64,000 bases of DNA from Pegea sp. RAD2-039. Lineage: Eukaryota; Chordata; Thaliacea; Salpida; Salpidae. The stretch lies in the NCBI GenBank assembly GCA_034620365.1, contig JAQGEQ010000213.1:558001-622000 (forward strand). The letters are read 5' to 3'. How positions within the stretch are numbered: position 1 is the first letter of the stretch; every line of letters starts with the position of its first letter. Under the pieces are notes generated by a model that searched no databases, had not been told where the DNA came from, and worked only from the letters and a program-made list of their open reading frames with translations. Both the position numbers and the translations under genes were made by a program. Positions 24,845-37,117 of the stretch are shown piece by piece.

Positions 24845-27800
24845 TTATCTAAAAGATAAAATAATTTGGAATCAAATTTCAGCTGATTAACTTTTTTTAC
24901 TACAGATTGACTGTGCTAATCACAGCTAACTAAAAGTTTTCTTATAGCACAAACTTACATAAGGACTTATAATACATATAGATAATAGATAACTGAAGAT
25001 AGCTAGATTTCCAGGAAATCTATTTGTATTTTTCTTTTTATAAAAATATATCGGAAAAGACCTGTACTATTTGATTGAAACTTTTAGTAATGTAAGAAAA
25101 ATATTTGCTAAGAATTAAATAACTTAGCTTTGGTATTAAAATTATTTAACTTTTTATAACAAGTTGTTGGCAATTTGTAAATCAAAATAAATAGATAGAT
25201 GATAATAAGTTGAACAAATGTTTTTCTCAAACAAATTATTACCAGGGCAAATATTTTTGAAAAAATTTAAATGAGAATATGAAATAAGAAATTTGAGGCA
25301 TTTTAAGCAAACTTTAATTAATTTACGAAATAAATTAGAGCTTTTGAAAATTGAAAAAAACACAAAAATAATTTATATATGAAACTTGTATGTATCTTAT
25401 AAATGAATTTACACAAAATAAATTAATAATAATAAATAACTTAGATTATTATTATAATAAAGATTATTATAAATCAATATTACTTAACTAACAGTCAGTC
25501 TAACTTACAATAAATAACTTTTTTTAAGCTTACCTTTTTAGATTTATAGTTGAAATTCAATTAAGAACCATCAGTTTTTTAATAGTTTTATGCTTAAATA
25601 TTGTTAAATTCTAATTTATTAAAAAGTAATTATTTTCATAATTAAAACATTTGAATTATTTGGCAAAATATTTTGAACATTTTAAAATATAAACTACAGA
25701 AAATAATGAATTATACAATCATGATATTATTAGCTAACATAAACAAAAATAAAATTATAAAAGTTACAACTAACTAAACTTAAAACTTTAACAAATTTTT
25801 ATACTATAAGCTGCAAACAAACAAAAAGCATTTTATCTAATAATATATTATGATTTTTATATTTGAAATAAGAAATTGATTTAAGTAAAACATAGTAGAA
25901 GTTACTATAAACATATATTCTACAAAAATATTTAAAAAACACTGCTTATCAAAACTATTTTAAAATTTGAACAATTAAAAAAAGTTCAAACAGGTAAACA
26001 AAGTTTAAGAAACGAGATGAGAAGTTTAAAAAGAATTTTCAATGTTTGCTTACTAGTGCTTAATTTACTAGTGTATTAATAAAACAAAATATTTATTATT
26101 CTAATCTTCTTTTACTTATAAATATTAATAACTCTAGTACCTTCAAAGTTTAATGCATTAAGTAATAATCAAAGTAATTAAACTTGAAAATGCTTATTTT
26201 ACTAATATCTACATTGTATATTTTAAGGATTTTAAATAAATATAAAATCATAAAAACTATTAGCATACAAATGTTATCTTTAAATTTTAACAAAGAAGTT
26301 TTTGAATAAAGATTAAAATGATTTTTAAAATATTTAATAAAAATATTTACAACAATTAAAATTTACCTGACCATTCAAAAATGTATTTTTAGTCAATTAA
26401 AGTTACTGATTTAAACTTAAGAAATGATACAACTATAAACATCTCATTGTAAAAAGAAGTATATATTTCATTCGTAAAAGAAAAACTTGGTAAAGTATCC
26501 CAAAATAACTTTTTTCTTTAATGACTGTGTGTTTATTAGGCATAATCTAGTAATAAGTGGTGATAACTATAGAAACTGTCTTTTATTAAAAAAAAGTTTC
26601 TTTTAATTTAAAGTTAAAACTATTAAATTAAAGTCACTGACTATAAATTTTATCCAAAAAACTGTTTACAGTGAAAAGTAGTTAATTTGGAATAATTAAC
26701 GAGTTACAAAATTTGCTTGAATTACATAATGATTCTATTTAAAAGTTATAACTTTGGTTATATGAACATTATAAAACTATTTCATTTATTAACTTCTTAA
26801 TAGATATTTGTTTCATTTTAAATTCGTAGAATACTTTAAAGATGACAATTTATTCTACGGTTAAAAGTTAATCTTTAATAAACCCATTGGAGGAACAGCT
26901 TTTTCGACAGGATAACCAAGGCTTAGAATTCCTTTCCTGATTCCATAACTACTTAAAAATCTATTGCATCTCTTTTACTTTGTTTTAAAAAAAGACTTAA
27001 ATAATTTTCTTAACGGGTGGCAACTTTCTTCTTCCATTACGTTATTTCTTTATTAAATGTTTGATCCATAGTTTACATTTTGCCTATGTTTACCTATCCG
27101 TATCCCTATTCTTTTAATATTAATTTTAAATTGCGATGAAGGCCTTTCAATTATGTCTTCGCTCAAAACATCTGGTTTTTGTTTGCTATAAAAGCTGTTG
27201 AATTAATAACTCGCAGCCACGTGTTGAATAAATAGATAAACTTTTAAGCCTATAATATAATAAATATAATAAAACTGCTATTTTGTGAAAGGTCATTTAA
27301 ATTGATACACCCTTTTTATTTTTTTGAAAGTACAAGTTGAAACTAGAAGTTTTTTTCTTAGCTTGAGGTGTTTTGCAAGTTTTGTATCTCCACACATTTG
27401 CCATATTTATTTCTAATTTTCATCTGTAATCAAAGGGAAAGCTTTTTCAACTTCTGTTAAGGATGAATAAGTCAAAAATACATTGAATCAATCTTATTTG
27501 ATTTGGCCAGTTGATTAAATCGTTTGCCATTTGAGAAACTAGATGTTGGTTCTATAAGGCTAATTTTACAGAAATATTGGTCAAAAACTCTGAGATTTTT
27601 ATTGTTTTGTTAAATCTTAAATCATACTTTTTGAACTCAATTTGTTGAGTTGAAAAGAAGATTAAAAACCATGACTACCATATAGAAAAAATTGTTTGCC
27701 TGCTGGGTGTTATTAAAATTGTTAGTCTTAATCGTGAATGAAAAATTATGAGAAAGGTACGATCTTCATAGAAGTCATTAAAATGAAAATGAGAAAAAAC

Positions 27801-28334
27801 CATTAGTAATTTTAAACACTGATACGAAATCAAAGAGAAGATGTCAATAGAAATTTAGCAATAAGTTTCTAAAGATGGTCTTTGTATTAGGAAAAGATCA
27901 TGCAGAATCGAAAGAGCAATATAAAGGAGTATTTTTGAATTGTATTTACTCTACTTAATTAGCTATTCTGATAAGATTTTAAAAATCCAAAATTCTATGA
28001 TGATGCTATAAAGGTTAAATATTTGTTATCTGCAAGAATTATTGGTTTATAAACGTTTATGAATGTTAGAAGAATTACTTTATTGAAGACTTTTATTTCA
28101 GATGTGATTCCTTTGTAAGTAACAAACAATAAAGTTTAGTTCCTTACTTAATAAGGCTTTGATTTTATAAAAATTGTATACGTTTGTAGGAACTTGAATA
28201 GATAATATATAAAATAAAGCATCAAAAAAGCCATAATTTAAATGATAAACTATATTAATCACCAGAAACAGTATAATATTAATAACGAGGCAAATTTTGT
28301 TTTTACCAATTTCAAACTCATTTTATTTTCTATT
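24845..28334. other. A+T-rich intergenic region upstream of STAT
   Basis: Mostly A/T runs. It should hold the STAT promoter near 24850-25000, though no motif is clear. It contains a diverged RT fragment (27640-27950) and a short coding-like stretch near 26880-26950 discussed under findings. No gene is supported. Confidence 0.5.
27640..27950 (-). mobile_element. Degraded non-LTR retrotransposon, C-terminal RT part
   Basis: Minus-strand reading with frameshifts gives LLFDFVSVFKITNGF, then DFYEDRTF, then NTQQANNFFYMVVMVFN. These parallel RRL.FDLi.vyKI.nG, dFf and ff.yRvv..WN of CR1/Jockey-type RT C-termini. It aligns in patches with the copy at 16790-17065 (for example a shared CTGGGTGTTA block). 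It is old and broken. Confidence 0.45.
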
Positions 28335-28535
28335 TATTTATTTATTTCAATAAATGCGAAGGAGGGTACCTGAAAAGAACACCTCTTGCTAACACACATT
28401 CTCACAAATAACATCTGTTTAGCCAAAAATATAGAAAGTAAAAGATGTAACACATGGTATTTCGATAGCCTTCAAAGCATATAACAGTGAACAATTACAT
28501 GGAATGTTAATAATATAAGAAAGAGAAAAAAAGTC

Positions 28536-29890
28536 ACAGTTTAGAAATGACAATGTTGGCAATATTATAACGGTTCAACTTCTGCTTGAACAACGCGAGT
28601 GACTTCGACATGGCAATGTCTGATGGCAGCTGGCTCCATGTACTAATTGTACGGTATGAGAAAACAAATTTGCTCTGACCAATGTACTAGGTGATATAGG
28701 CTTATTAAGGTGTAATGTGTGTCGTCTGAGCTGATATAACTTGAGGAAAAGACTAATGGAAACAAAATCATCAAACTGAATGTCAATTAAATTGTGGTTA
28801 ATTTTAAAAATAAGAATTAAGTCGTATTTAATTTAAGTCGAATTTCCAAAGTATATAAATTGAAGAAACTGAGACGATGTTTATAACTATCATATTTAAT
28901 ATTAAGTTTCCTACATACTAATCTTGTAAACGTGGCTTGAGCAGATTCGATTTTTTTGATATCACTAACTTGATATGGCATCCATGCACTGACATTGTAT
29001 TCAAGAATTGGAAGTACGTAAAATTTGAAAAAATTGATAAAAAAGCATGGGTTCTTAGAATTAAAGGTCTTTATAATAAGGAAGACAAGGTTGATTGATT
29101 TTGTAAAGATTTTGGAAACATAATAGCGCCATTTAAAGTCAGATGATAAAGTAATGCCAAGGTCTAGGACCGAAGATACTCGTTGAATAATAAATCTATT
29201 GATGGAGTATTGGTTCAAGGAGTTTGCAGCTGGTTTACGAGAAAAAGTTATAAGTTCAGACTTTGTGGGCTGGATTCTGAGCTGCCAATTCGTAGACCAG
29301 TTTTCTACAGTGTGTAGTTCAGTTTGAAGTTTTGAAGGATTACAAGATAATAGCTTGATATCATTTGCATACACAAACACTCTGACATCATCTACTGCTA
29401 CAAATTTTCTGATGAGGTCTTCGATGAAAATTAAAAAGAGAAGGGGACCCAGAACAGAACCCTGAGGAGTACCACTAGTGATTTGACTAGAAGTAGATAC
29501 AGATCTTTCTACACGAGTTTGTTGGGTTCTACCTGATAGGTAATCTTCAATCCACTGTAAGATAATTGATTTTTAAGTTTTTCAATACAGTAATGAGCTC
29601 GTTGTGTGGAACAGACTCAAACACTTTAGCAAAATCGAGATTTATGATGTCACAGGAAATGTTACTTTCATAATGGGCTGTAAGCTCATTAAGAAAAGTG
29701 AGATGTTGAGTCAGGGAAAATCTCCGTTTCACAAAACCATATTGGACATCAGATATTAGATGGTGCCCCATCAAATGACTGGTCATATGATTGTGAATGA
29801 TATGCTGAGAATGAGAGTTCTGCAGATAACTGAAGTCAGCGTAACTGGTCTGTAGCCCCCTTTTTATAAATTGGATCTCAAAGAAATGTT
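28536..29890 (-). pseudogene. Reverse transcriptase, frameshifted and catalytically altered
   Basis: In order on the minus strand: YKKG and a YRPVTLTSV stretch; LISDVQYGF; INLDFAKVFESVPHNELI (normally LDFSKAFDSVPH); SGTPQGSVLGPLLFLIF; FVYANDIKLLS; LEYNVSAWMPY; and a C-terminal FSYRTISTWSQLPSDI with a stop near 28536. These are the standard palm and thumb landmarks of a CR1/Jockey-type RT. The catalytic YADD box reads YAND, and at least three frame changes are needed to follow it. It is inactive. Confidence 0.85.
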
Positions 29891-29973
29891 AACCAAGTGA
29901 TGGAGAAAAAGAGGTTTAAGAAGACATATACGATACTAATATCATGGCATTGAGCAAAATCGATGATTACACT

Positions 29974-30270
29974 TTAATAATCATAAAAGAATTTCTTAGC
30001 ACTAGATTTAGTATTACCACTAACTTGGGTCGGAAAAGTAACCATCTGAGATAGATTATTGGCATTGAGGAAGCTTACAAAGGCATGACTTAGAAAGGGT
30101 AAATTAGTATTATCGCTATCCAAGTTACGAGATTTTCCAATAAATGCTAAGTTCGGGTTATTCCAATCAATTTCACCAAAATTAAAACCCCCAATTTTAT
30201 AAAAGAATTTGTTTAAATGTGAAGCATGTTCTGCAACTAGGGTAGTATGATTTAGTACCTTAATGAACAA
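29974..30270 (-). pseudogene. C-terminal end of an AP-like endonuclease domain
   Basis: Contains GGFNFGEIDW followed by FLNANNLSQMVTFPT. This matches the G-D-F-N-...-DW and FL...NL.Q.V..PT end of retrotransposon endonucleases. The usual Asp of GDFN is Gly here, so the nuclease would be dead even if intact. The N-terminal two thirds of the domain are absent. Confidence 0.7.
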
Positions 30271-31191
30271 TATGAGTTTTTAAGTTTCAAACATTTGAAT
30301 ATTGCAATTAGCAGCTTTGTTTATTTTTCAAATTAAATATGATAATTTCAATTTGCGTTGAATAAAATGGTTATTACAAAAAAATCAATGTGAACACATG
30401 TTACTTATCATGGGTTTTGTTATAAGCAGTTACAAGCCTTCTAACAGTTATCGACGACCAAGCTCTCTTTTAAATTTTCATTAAGACGAGTTCTTCTTAC
30501 CTTAGTTTGGTTGGTAACGAATCTTTACAGGCCAAAGGGCTGATGTGGTTCTTAGTGTTTGCTTTATGTTTTCAACAAATTGATAAGTAGTTTTGACACT
30601 TCCATATTTTGTTTGGGACAATAGACTGTCATTTGAGTGAGCCAGTAAACTTCTAATGCCGCCATTTTTCACAAGCTTACATTGGTAGCTTTTTTATTGA
30701 ACAACAATAATAACAAAAAAATTATTATTGTATATTTATTCTTATCCGAAATGTTAGAGTTTAGAGCAGATTAGATGGTAAATATTTTTGTATTGTTTAT
30801 TCTTTTTACGAAATTAAGAAATATACAAACAAAGTATTCGAAAAGTTACAAAAACAATTATGCAAAATAAATGCTAAAAAGGTGAGATTATTGCAGTAAC
30901 ATATTGAGATCAAAAAATCGTGTATTGAATACAATTTGCATATCACAAACACCGAAAAAACTAACTGTTGTTAAATCAAAGCATATGTACAAGTCAATTT
31001 CGACTGAGTCAGAGTTTATCGATTGACCAACGATAACTTGGATAAGATGAAAATTGGAACAGTAGAATTTCATGAAAAGAAAATAAGGAAAAAAAAAGCA
31101 CAAAGACTGAAATTTTTGATGAAATTACTTTATGTCTCAACCTAGTGACAACTTCAGCTACAAAAAACTTAAATTTTTTGGTTGAAGTTTT
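30271..31191. other. Gap between the retrotransposon and the CNC gene
   Basis: Contains one coding-like open segment (30502-30675, minus) and otherwise A/T-rich DNA. The part from about 30890 to 31191 is probably the 3' UTR of the CNC gene. Confidence 0.45.
30502..30675 (-). CDS. Coding-like open segment of 57 codons, unknown
   Basis: Opens after an AG (TGTAAG|CTTGTG), runs 57 codons with no stop and ends in TAA right before AAG|GTAAGA. The product starts LVKNGGIRSLLAHSND, has SLLSQTKYGSVKTTYQF and ends PVKIRYQPN. It has clearly better codon content than its surroundings. I recognise no family. It could be a terminal exon, an ORF1 or leader part of the retrotransposon next to it, or a gene relic. 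Confidence 0.3.
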   Translation of the reverse strand, partial: LVKNGGIRSLLAHSNDSLLSQTKYGSVKTTYQFVENIKQTLRTTSALWPVKIRYQPN

Positions 31192-34067
31192 TTAGAAACT
31201 TCTTTTATGAGGAAAATAGAGTTTAGAAGAGGACCGAGGACCTTCTTCTAATGTCGAAGATTGCAATTGGGGGTCATTAGAGATACTTTCATTTAAAAAG
31301 AAGTTATCTTGTGACCTTTCTTCATTTGACGTTGATTTACAAGAAGAAAAAACCTGAAATTTAAGAATCAAATAAAAAGACAAAATAAACAATTAGGTAA
31401 GAGACCTGGTTTTGAAAAAGATTATATTTAGCTGTAATATTTATCCTTTGTTGAAGAAGAATCTCCTGCTCTTCCAACAACTCTTTCTTTTTGCAACGCA
31501 GAAGTTCAACATCTTCCTGCATCTGACTAATCGTCTCAACTTTACGTTTTCGACAATTTTGAGCAGCAATCTGTTGAAGTTATCAAATATTAGAAGAAGC
31601 AATGAAGGACTTTAGTCTACTTTGTTTTTTCCTCGTCTACGAATATCTTTAATAAGTAGTTGCTGTTCGGAGTTAAGGGGGTACTGTGTAAGCATTTCGT
31701 TGAAGCTGTCAACTGGTGTATAAACAATTTGATCGACAGTGAAAGGAATCTTTAGATCCTCTGCTTTGCGTTCATCACGTGACTTACGTGGCTCGTTACT
31801 CTCAACTCTGTCAAGAAATATTTTTACTAAAACTGGATAAAACTGAAATAGGAGAGAAACTTTTTGATGCTTTTTGAAATTCCGTCGCTTCCATCATATG
31901 TGTGATTGTGATTAATATTTTTGAGCACCATTTTTTCTCTAGTCATATTATTTAAGACGTTTATATCATCTGTGAGAGATGATAGTTGGATTTCATGATT
32001 CTCGTTATTTGATTAATCGGCTTACCAGATTTCTGATTGCATCCTTGCATCTCTTGTTTAATCATCGAGTTTTCGTTAAAATCTAGCTGGCCTAAAAACG
32101 TGAGATCATCTAAAGAAGGGTCTTCAATTGTGATAGGATGCATCAAAGGTCTTTCTACCATATGAGACTGAATTACTGGTTGCTGGAGCGCTGTTGGTTG
32201 CATCATTGCTGGTTGCTGAAGCATAGGTGGTTGAATTTGGGAAAGCTGAAATGCTGCTTCCTGTATATTTATGGGCTGGTTGCTTGTGGATGGAAAGTTT
32301 GATATAAAAGAGTCGTTAGGTTGATTCTGTTGTTGCTCGTTGAAAAACATTCTGCCTGGGATCTTTTCTGCTTCTATTTTCATGGAATATTGAACTGGTT
32401 GCTGGTGCTGAAAGATTTCGATTTAAAAATGACAAAAATGAATGGTTGTTACTGACCAGTTGCTGATTAGTGGTATTGAAGCTATTGAAGTGGTTAGCTG
32501 TATAGTTATTATCTGGTATTTGACCGACCATGAAATCTAGAAGTAATTGTTGTAAAATTATTAGAACAAATCGATAGTTGTCAATTTATTGTTGAAATTG
32601 AAGCACCTTGTTGTATTGGTAAAAATATATCATCATTAGAATTGATTAAGCTATCTATATCAAGAGAAGAACTGACATCTTCCATCACATTTCGTAAAGA
32701 AATACTAAAAGTTGCAAAAAATTATTTTTTCTAAATGATTCCATCAATTGTAGAGCTTACAACCGTTTATTTGAAATCAAAAATAAATTAAATAAACTTA
32801 CTTGTTTGAAGTTTCAGGAAAACTAGAAATATCAGCAAAATCATTGCTGTAAAAACTCACATCTCTACCATCAGTAATATCCCAATTCTGCATTTTCTAG
32901 AATACAAGTTAATCAATCTTAAGACTTTAAGCCAATCACTGAGAAACTTACAAAGTTATGCTTTTCAGAAGTTTCGTTCGAACTTATATCCTAATTAAAG
33001 ATGAAAATAAAATTAGCTAAATTAGTTTGAAGAAATAAAAGTCATCAATAAATATCAAAGAAAGAAACAAAACTTACATTACTATCACTTGATTGACTCA
33101 TATGAGAACTTTCAAGAATTTGCAGATAAGCATCGATATCAAAATGATTATCATTATCAAAAATATCTGGTAAATCAGCCTGCATCAGAAAAAAATCAAA
33201 TTCCTGAAAATTGAAAAAAAGAATCTAGACTTACCTGTAACTCATTCAGCTTAGATTCTTGTTCACCTGTTTCCCCATCAATCACATAGTCATCAATAGT
33301 CTAAAGAGTGTTAATATTTCAATTACTTTCACACTATTTTTAAAGAGTATACCTCATTTTTTCTTAAGTTTTGTTCCAGCATTTTTTGAGAGGTATTTGG
33401 GGTTAAATGCTGCCAATGAAAACCGATATCTATGTCTTGCTCATACATTTGTTGAACTAAATCCATGTTGTGCTATAAAAAACGGTTAGTTAAGAAAAAT
33501 AATAAAGATTATAAAAAGTAATCGATTAAAACCAATTACCTGCTCTAAGTTACTTTCAGGGTCTAGATTCACTGAGGTATTAGATCTATCACTACCTGAT
33601 CTAGATGTTGATGGATTTGTTAGAAATTCTTCCCAATTAACATTACTTGAATGATTAGAGCTTTCTAAAATATTATCTGGTTCAACTATAGATCTATCTT
33701 CTGACTCAAAAAAGTTCTCAAAATCACTTTCACTCAAACCATCATGATTTATATGAAACATCATTGCCAAATAGTCTGCTCTTTGATTAGATTGCTCAAA
33801 CAATTGCGGAGTTCTTTGTAATGTATCAGCTATGATATCTCTATAATCTGACATAGAGTCATCATAGACCAACAAGCCTACTTTGCTTCTAAACATTGGG
33901 TTGTTGAAATGATGTGGATACCTTACAATACTTCTTGTTCTAACAATTCCATCATTGTCTATGACATAATTTGGATCTTCAATTTTTATTTCAGAAAAAG
34001 TAATATAAGAGAAAAGAAGTAGAACATCAAGAACTGCCATTAACATGGTTTTACTTTTTTTCCCCAT
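31192..34067 (-). CDS. NFE2L1: Cap'n'collar bZIP factor (NRF1/NRF2, CncC type)
   Basis: Stress-response transcription factor that pairs with small Maf proteins on antioxidant-response elements. Thirteen exons (34067-33540, 33472-33353, 33300-33235, 33179-33078, 32990-32952, 32896-32802, 32704-32607, 32536-32457, 32407-32026, 31969-31861, 31807-31621, 31570-31406, 31353-31192) give 710 residues. A membrane segment lies at about 8-25 ([17 protein letters not shown]), as in ER-anchored NRF1. A DLG-like motif EQDIDIGF lies near 187-194 and a KEAP1-type degron DGETGE near 224-229. The middle is rich in Gln, Pro and Met; then comes the CNC-conserved HNHTY. CNC domain (about 541-602): [29 protein letters not shown]. 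Basic region [10 protein letters not shown], leucine zipper to about 657, then a C-terminal LYFPHKRSF in the place of the VFLVPK end. An upstream exon may extend the start. Confidence 0.95.
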
Positions 34068-34085
34068 TTTAACAGAGTAAATTTT

Positions 34086-37000
34086 CTGAAAAAAATTGTT
34101 TATTTAAATATATTACCTAAACTGACAAAACAGCGTTTGCCATTTTAATATTTTAAATTTCATAATATACTAAGTTTTAAATATTTTTTGTAAAAGTTTA
34201 TTTTTATAAGATATTTCTTTATTCAAAAACATACAACTCATAACTCGTTTAGAAAAAAATTAGGTTTCTGTTTAGTAATGGACTTTTAAACAGATTAGAA
34301 AAATCTTATTCAAACAATAATGTTATAAAAATGTACTAATTGATATTCAAATTATAAAACAAAAAAGATTACTTATTAGGTTATAGTCTAACATAAAAAC
34401 TGCTACTGTTGTTTTACATATATATAGACTGATAAGGAATAGAAAAACTACGAAAAATTTAAAATACTTTGCAAATTATTGTGAGTTTAACAAATGATTT
34501 TACCAAAATTAATTTAAAGGTAATGTTTAAAATATTTAATGAAAAATACTTTAAAAACAGCTGTAAAAATTTGAAAAAGATTAGTAAAAGCATTTTTAGA
34601 AATATTTGCTAAGAAGGATATTTTATATTTTTGAAATGCTAAGCAATCTCAATGAATAACGTACTTGAGTAATATTTGACATAAAAATGAATAAACACTT
34701 TAATAAAAAATAAAGTGTAGACTAAATGGTAGGAGGCTATAGATAAAATATTTTATTTTACAAATTGACCAAAGCTTTGACCATGCTCAAAATTTCAATT
34801 TCAAAAGAAAATCATTGAGCCAAAAATAAATAAATTTTTTTAGAGAATTAGTAATAAAAATATTTTATAAATTGTCTTTTACTGAGAAATTCATCTATAT
34901 AAATACGTTAATATTAATTGTTAATAAATAAGTATTAAAATTAATTATTAATCTACTTTTGCAGCACACTAAAATCATATACTACAAATTTGAAACCTTT
35001 CAAAGATATAAAAACAATTAAATTATTTGTTAAATAAGTTTTTCAGATTTGGCTAAAATATGAAAAAGAAGTATTATTAGTAAATAATTGAGTTCACAAA
35101 CAATAAATTTGAAAATAGTACAAAACATAAGGCTGATTTAATAAGCCACAGAATGAATTCAGTAGACAAGTGGTAAAACTGAAAATACTTGTCAAAAATA
35201 TAAGTACAATAAAACTGAGCCACTTCAAAATATATCACAAATTAGAAAACTATTAGGGGGAACTTCCCAAAGTAAAAACTTGTAAGTAATTTTAAAAAAT
35301 AAATCAATAAGCTTTTTTTAGTATCTTGTTGCTAAGCCTCCGAAAACATCTCAAACTAATTAATAAAATTTTGCATTAATTAAATCAATGTATTATATTA
35401 GGGACAGTCTAGAAATTCTGCAAGAAGAAATAGATTTGTGTTGACAAGTACAAAAAATGAATAAGTTTCTCTACTAATTTTGAAATAACTAAATCAAATA
35501 AGTTAAGCATAACACTTTTTTAGTTTAAAAGTTCATGATTTATACTAAAATTATTATTTTAAAGTAATCTTTATATATCTAAAAGCTAAATCATACAAGA
35601 GATTATATAAGAAATAAAGCAAGTAATTTTGTACTTGGTGCATACAATTTATATTTTACAGAAGGCTTATTTTATTAAAATATGTTTGTCGAAGTCAATA
35701 TATAAATTTAAAAACTTAATCCCATGACAATACTTGAACAACCAATCTTTTTGCAAGCATTATCGTAAACACATTATCTTGATAGACTCATAGACTAAAA
35801 AAAGTTGTTTTGAAAAATTGGTAAAAAGAGTAAGGAGGATGCAAAGTCAAAATGAAAAGAAAATAGAGAGTTCTCAACTATTTTCAATAAAGCTTTGTTT
35901 TTGACTATTAGAGTAATAATCTAGTTGAAGAATAAAAAAATTTAAAACCTTAATAACTTTTGTTTAATAAGGTATTGTGAGTAATGTGTTATTATCTCAT
36001 AACATTATTTTAGTTTTATGATAAAATAAAAATTTTATTTAATTTAAGGTTTAAATGAGTTAAAGACTAGATTAAAATTTTTATTTAAATAGTGAATATG
36101 TTTTCCGGTTAATGCTGTTTCAAAAATTTTAAGGTTATGTATTTTAAACATTTTTTAATAATTATCTTTCAAGAAAAATAAAAACGGTTTACCAAAAATA
36201 TTTAAAGCATATAATTGGATATATGTAATATTCAAGAAAAACAAAGCTTTTTTTTATCAGTATTTCAAAAGTTCAGTGAATCTCTTGAACAATCATCACT
36301 ATTAGTTGTACAGAGGTAAAAGTGTTATCAGCCACTTTAAACGCTATTTTCTATGACAACCTGACACGACTTAGTAAATCAAGTTAACTACTTACGCAGT
36401 CAACTGATAAAGAAAAGACAAACAAAATGCATTATTTCGAGTTGTGATAAAAAGTATTTAAGATAATTTTTGCTGCTATGAACTTTAGAAGGTCACGTAG
36501 TGGATTTCAAACGTAGCTAAAAAATACGACCACGGTTTTTAAAAGTAAATATTTTTATGAATTTTTTTTGTGGTAGTAGTTAAACTGTATTTACTCATAA
36601 ATCAAAAGAAAATTTAACTTGTTTAATATGAACTTTTAACCTTATTTACTTGACATTGAAAAAAAAAGGTGCGAAAAAAATCTTTAAAAATCTGTTGAAC
36701 ATTTAATACATCTTTTGTGAATCATTCAAACGTAAAAATAAAAGAAAATTAATAAAATAAAGTTTTAAAGTTCGCAAACAAAACATTTGAAGAGCAGTCA
36801 ATTCAAGATGTAATATAATCTGGTAAGCTTTTCTCATAACTAGTTCATTAAATTTCATCTATCTTATCTTTCACCTAAAAACTGATTACTTTATAAAACT
36901 AAACTCAGAAATGTTAAACTTTTTAACCCTATTCTATATACCGTCGAACATTTTTAAAGCTTCAAAAACGGAAAGTCAAATTAAAAGAACCATTTTTCAT

Positions 37001-37087
37001 CCAGTTTTACATAAACAAGAATTTTTATTTTGAAAAATTACAAATGATTAAATAACTACATTATTTATTAGAAAGGTGTACACTTAC
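34086..37087 (-). other. Probable first intron of the CNC gene
   Basis: A+T-rich, with no coding segment found. A good acceptor (TTTTTTCAG) sits at its 3' end, just before the in-frame codons that precede the 34067 ATG. If the upstream exon at 37088 is not used, this is ordinary 5' flank. Confidence 0.45.
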
Positions 37088-37117
37088 TCTGACATCTAAT
37101 GGAAATTCCGAAGTCAT
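37088..37117 (-). CDS. Candidate upstream first coding exon of the CNC gene
   Basis: ATG followed by nine codons (MTSEFPLDVR), then a strong AGA|GTAAGT donor in phase 0. The acceptor at 34086 is followed by six open codons (KIYSVK) in the same frame as the MGKKSK start, so splicing gives [22 protein letters not shown]. That places the membrane segment about 16 residues further from the N-terminus. It is supported by frame and splice sites only; the exon is short. Confidence 0.5.

Larger units (their letters stand above)
28335..30270 (-). mobile_element. Broken non-LTR (LINE, CR1/Jockey-like) retrotransposon
   Basis: Runs on the minus strand from an endonuclease remnant (about 30270) through the RT to a 3' UTR ending in (AAAT)n at 28335. 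The 3' tail at 28335-28415 is shared by four sites in the window. The stretch between the end of the endonuclease part (29974) and RT motif FVKRRFSLTQ (about 29720) is far shorter than in intact elements, so several hundred bases of early RT are missing. Several frameshifts break the frame. No target-site duplication could be picked out by eye. Confidence 0.85.
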
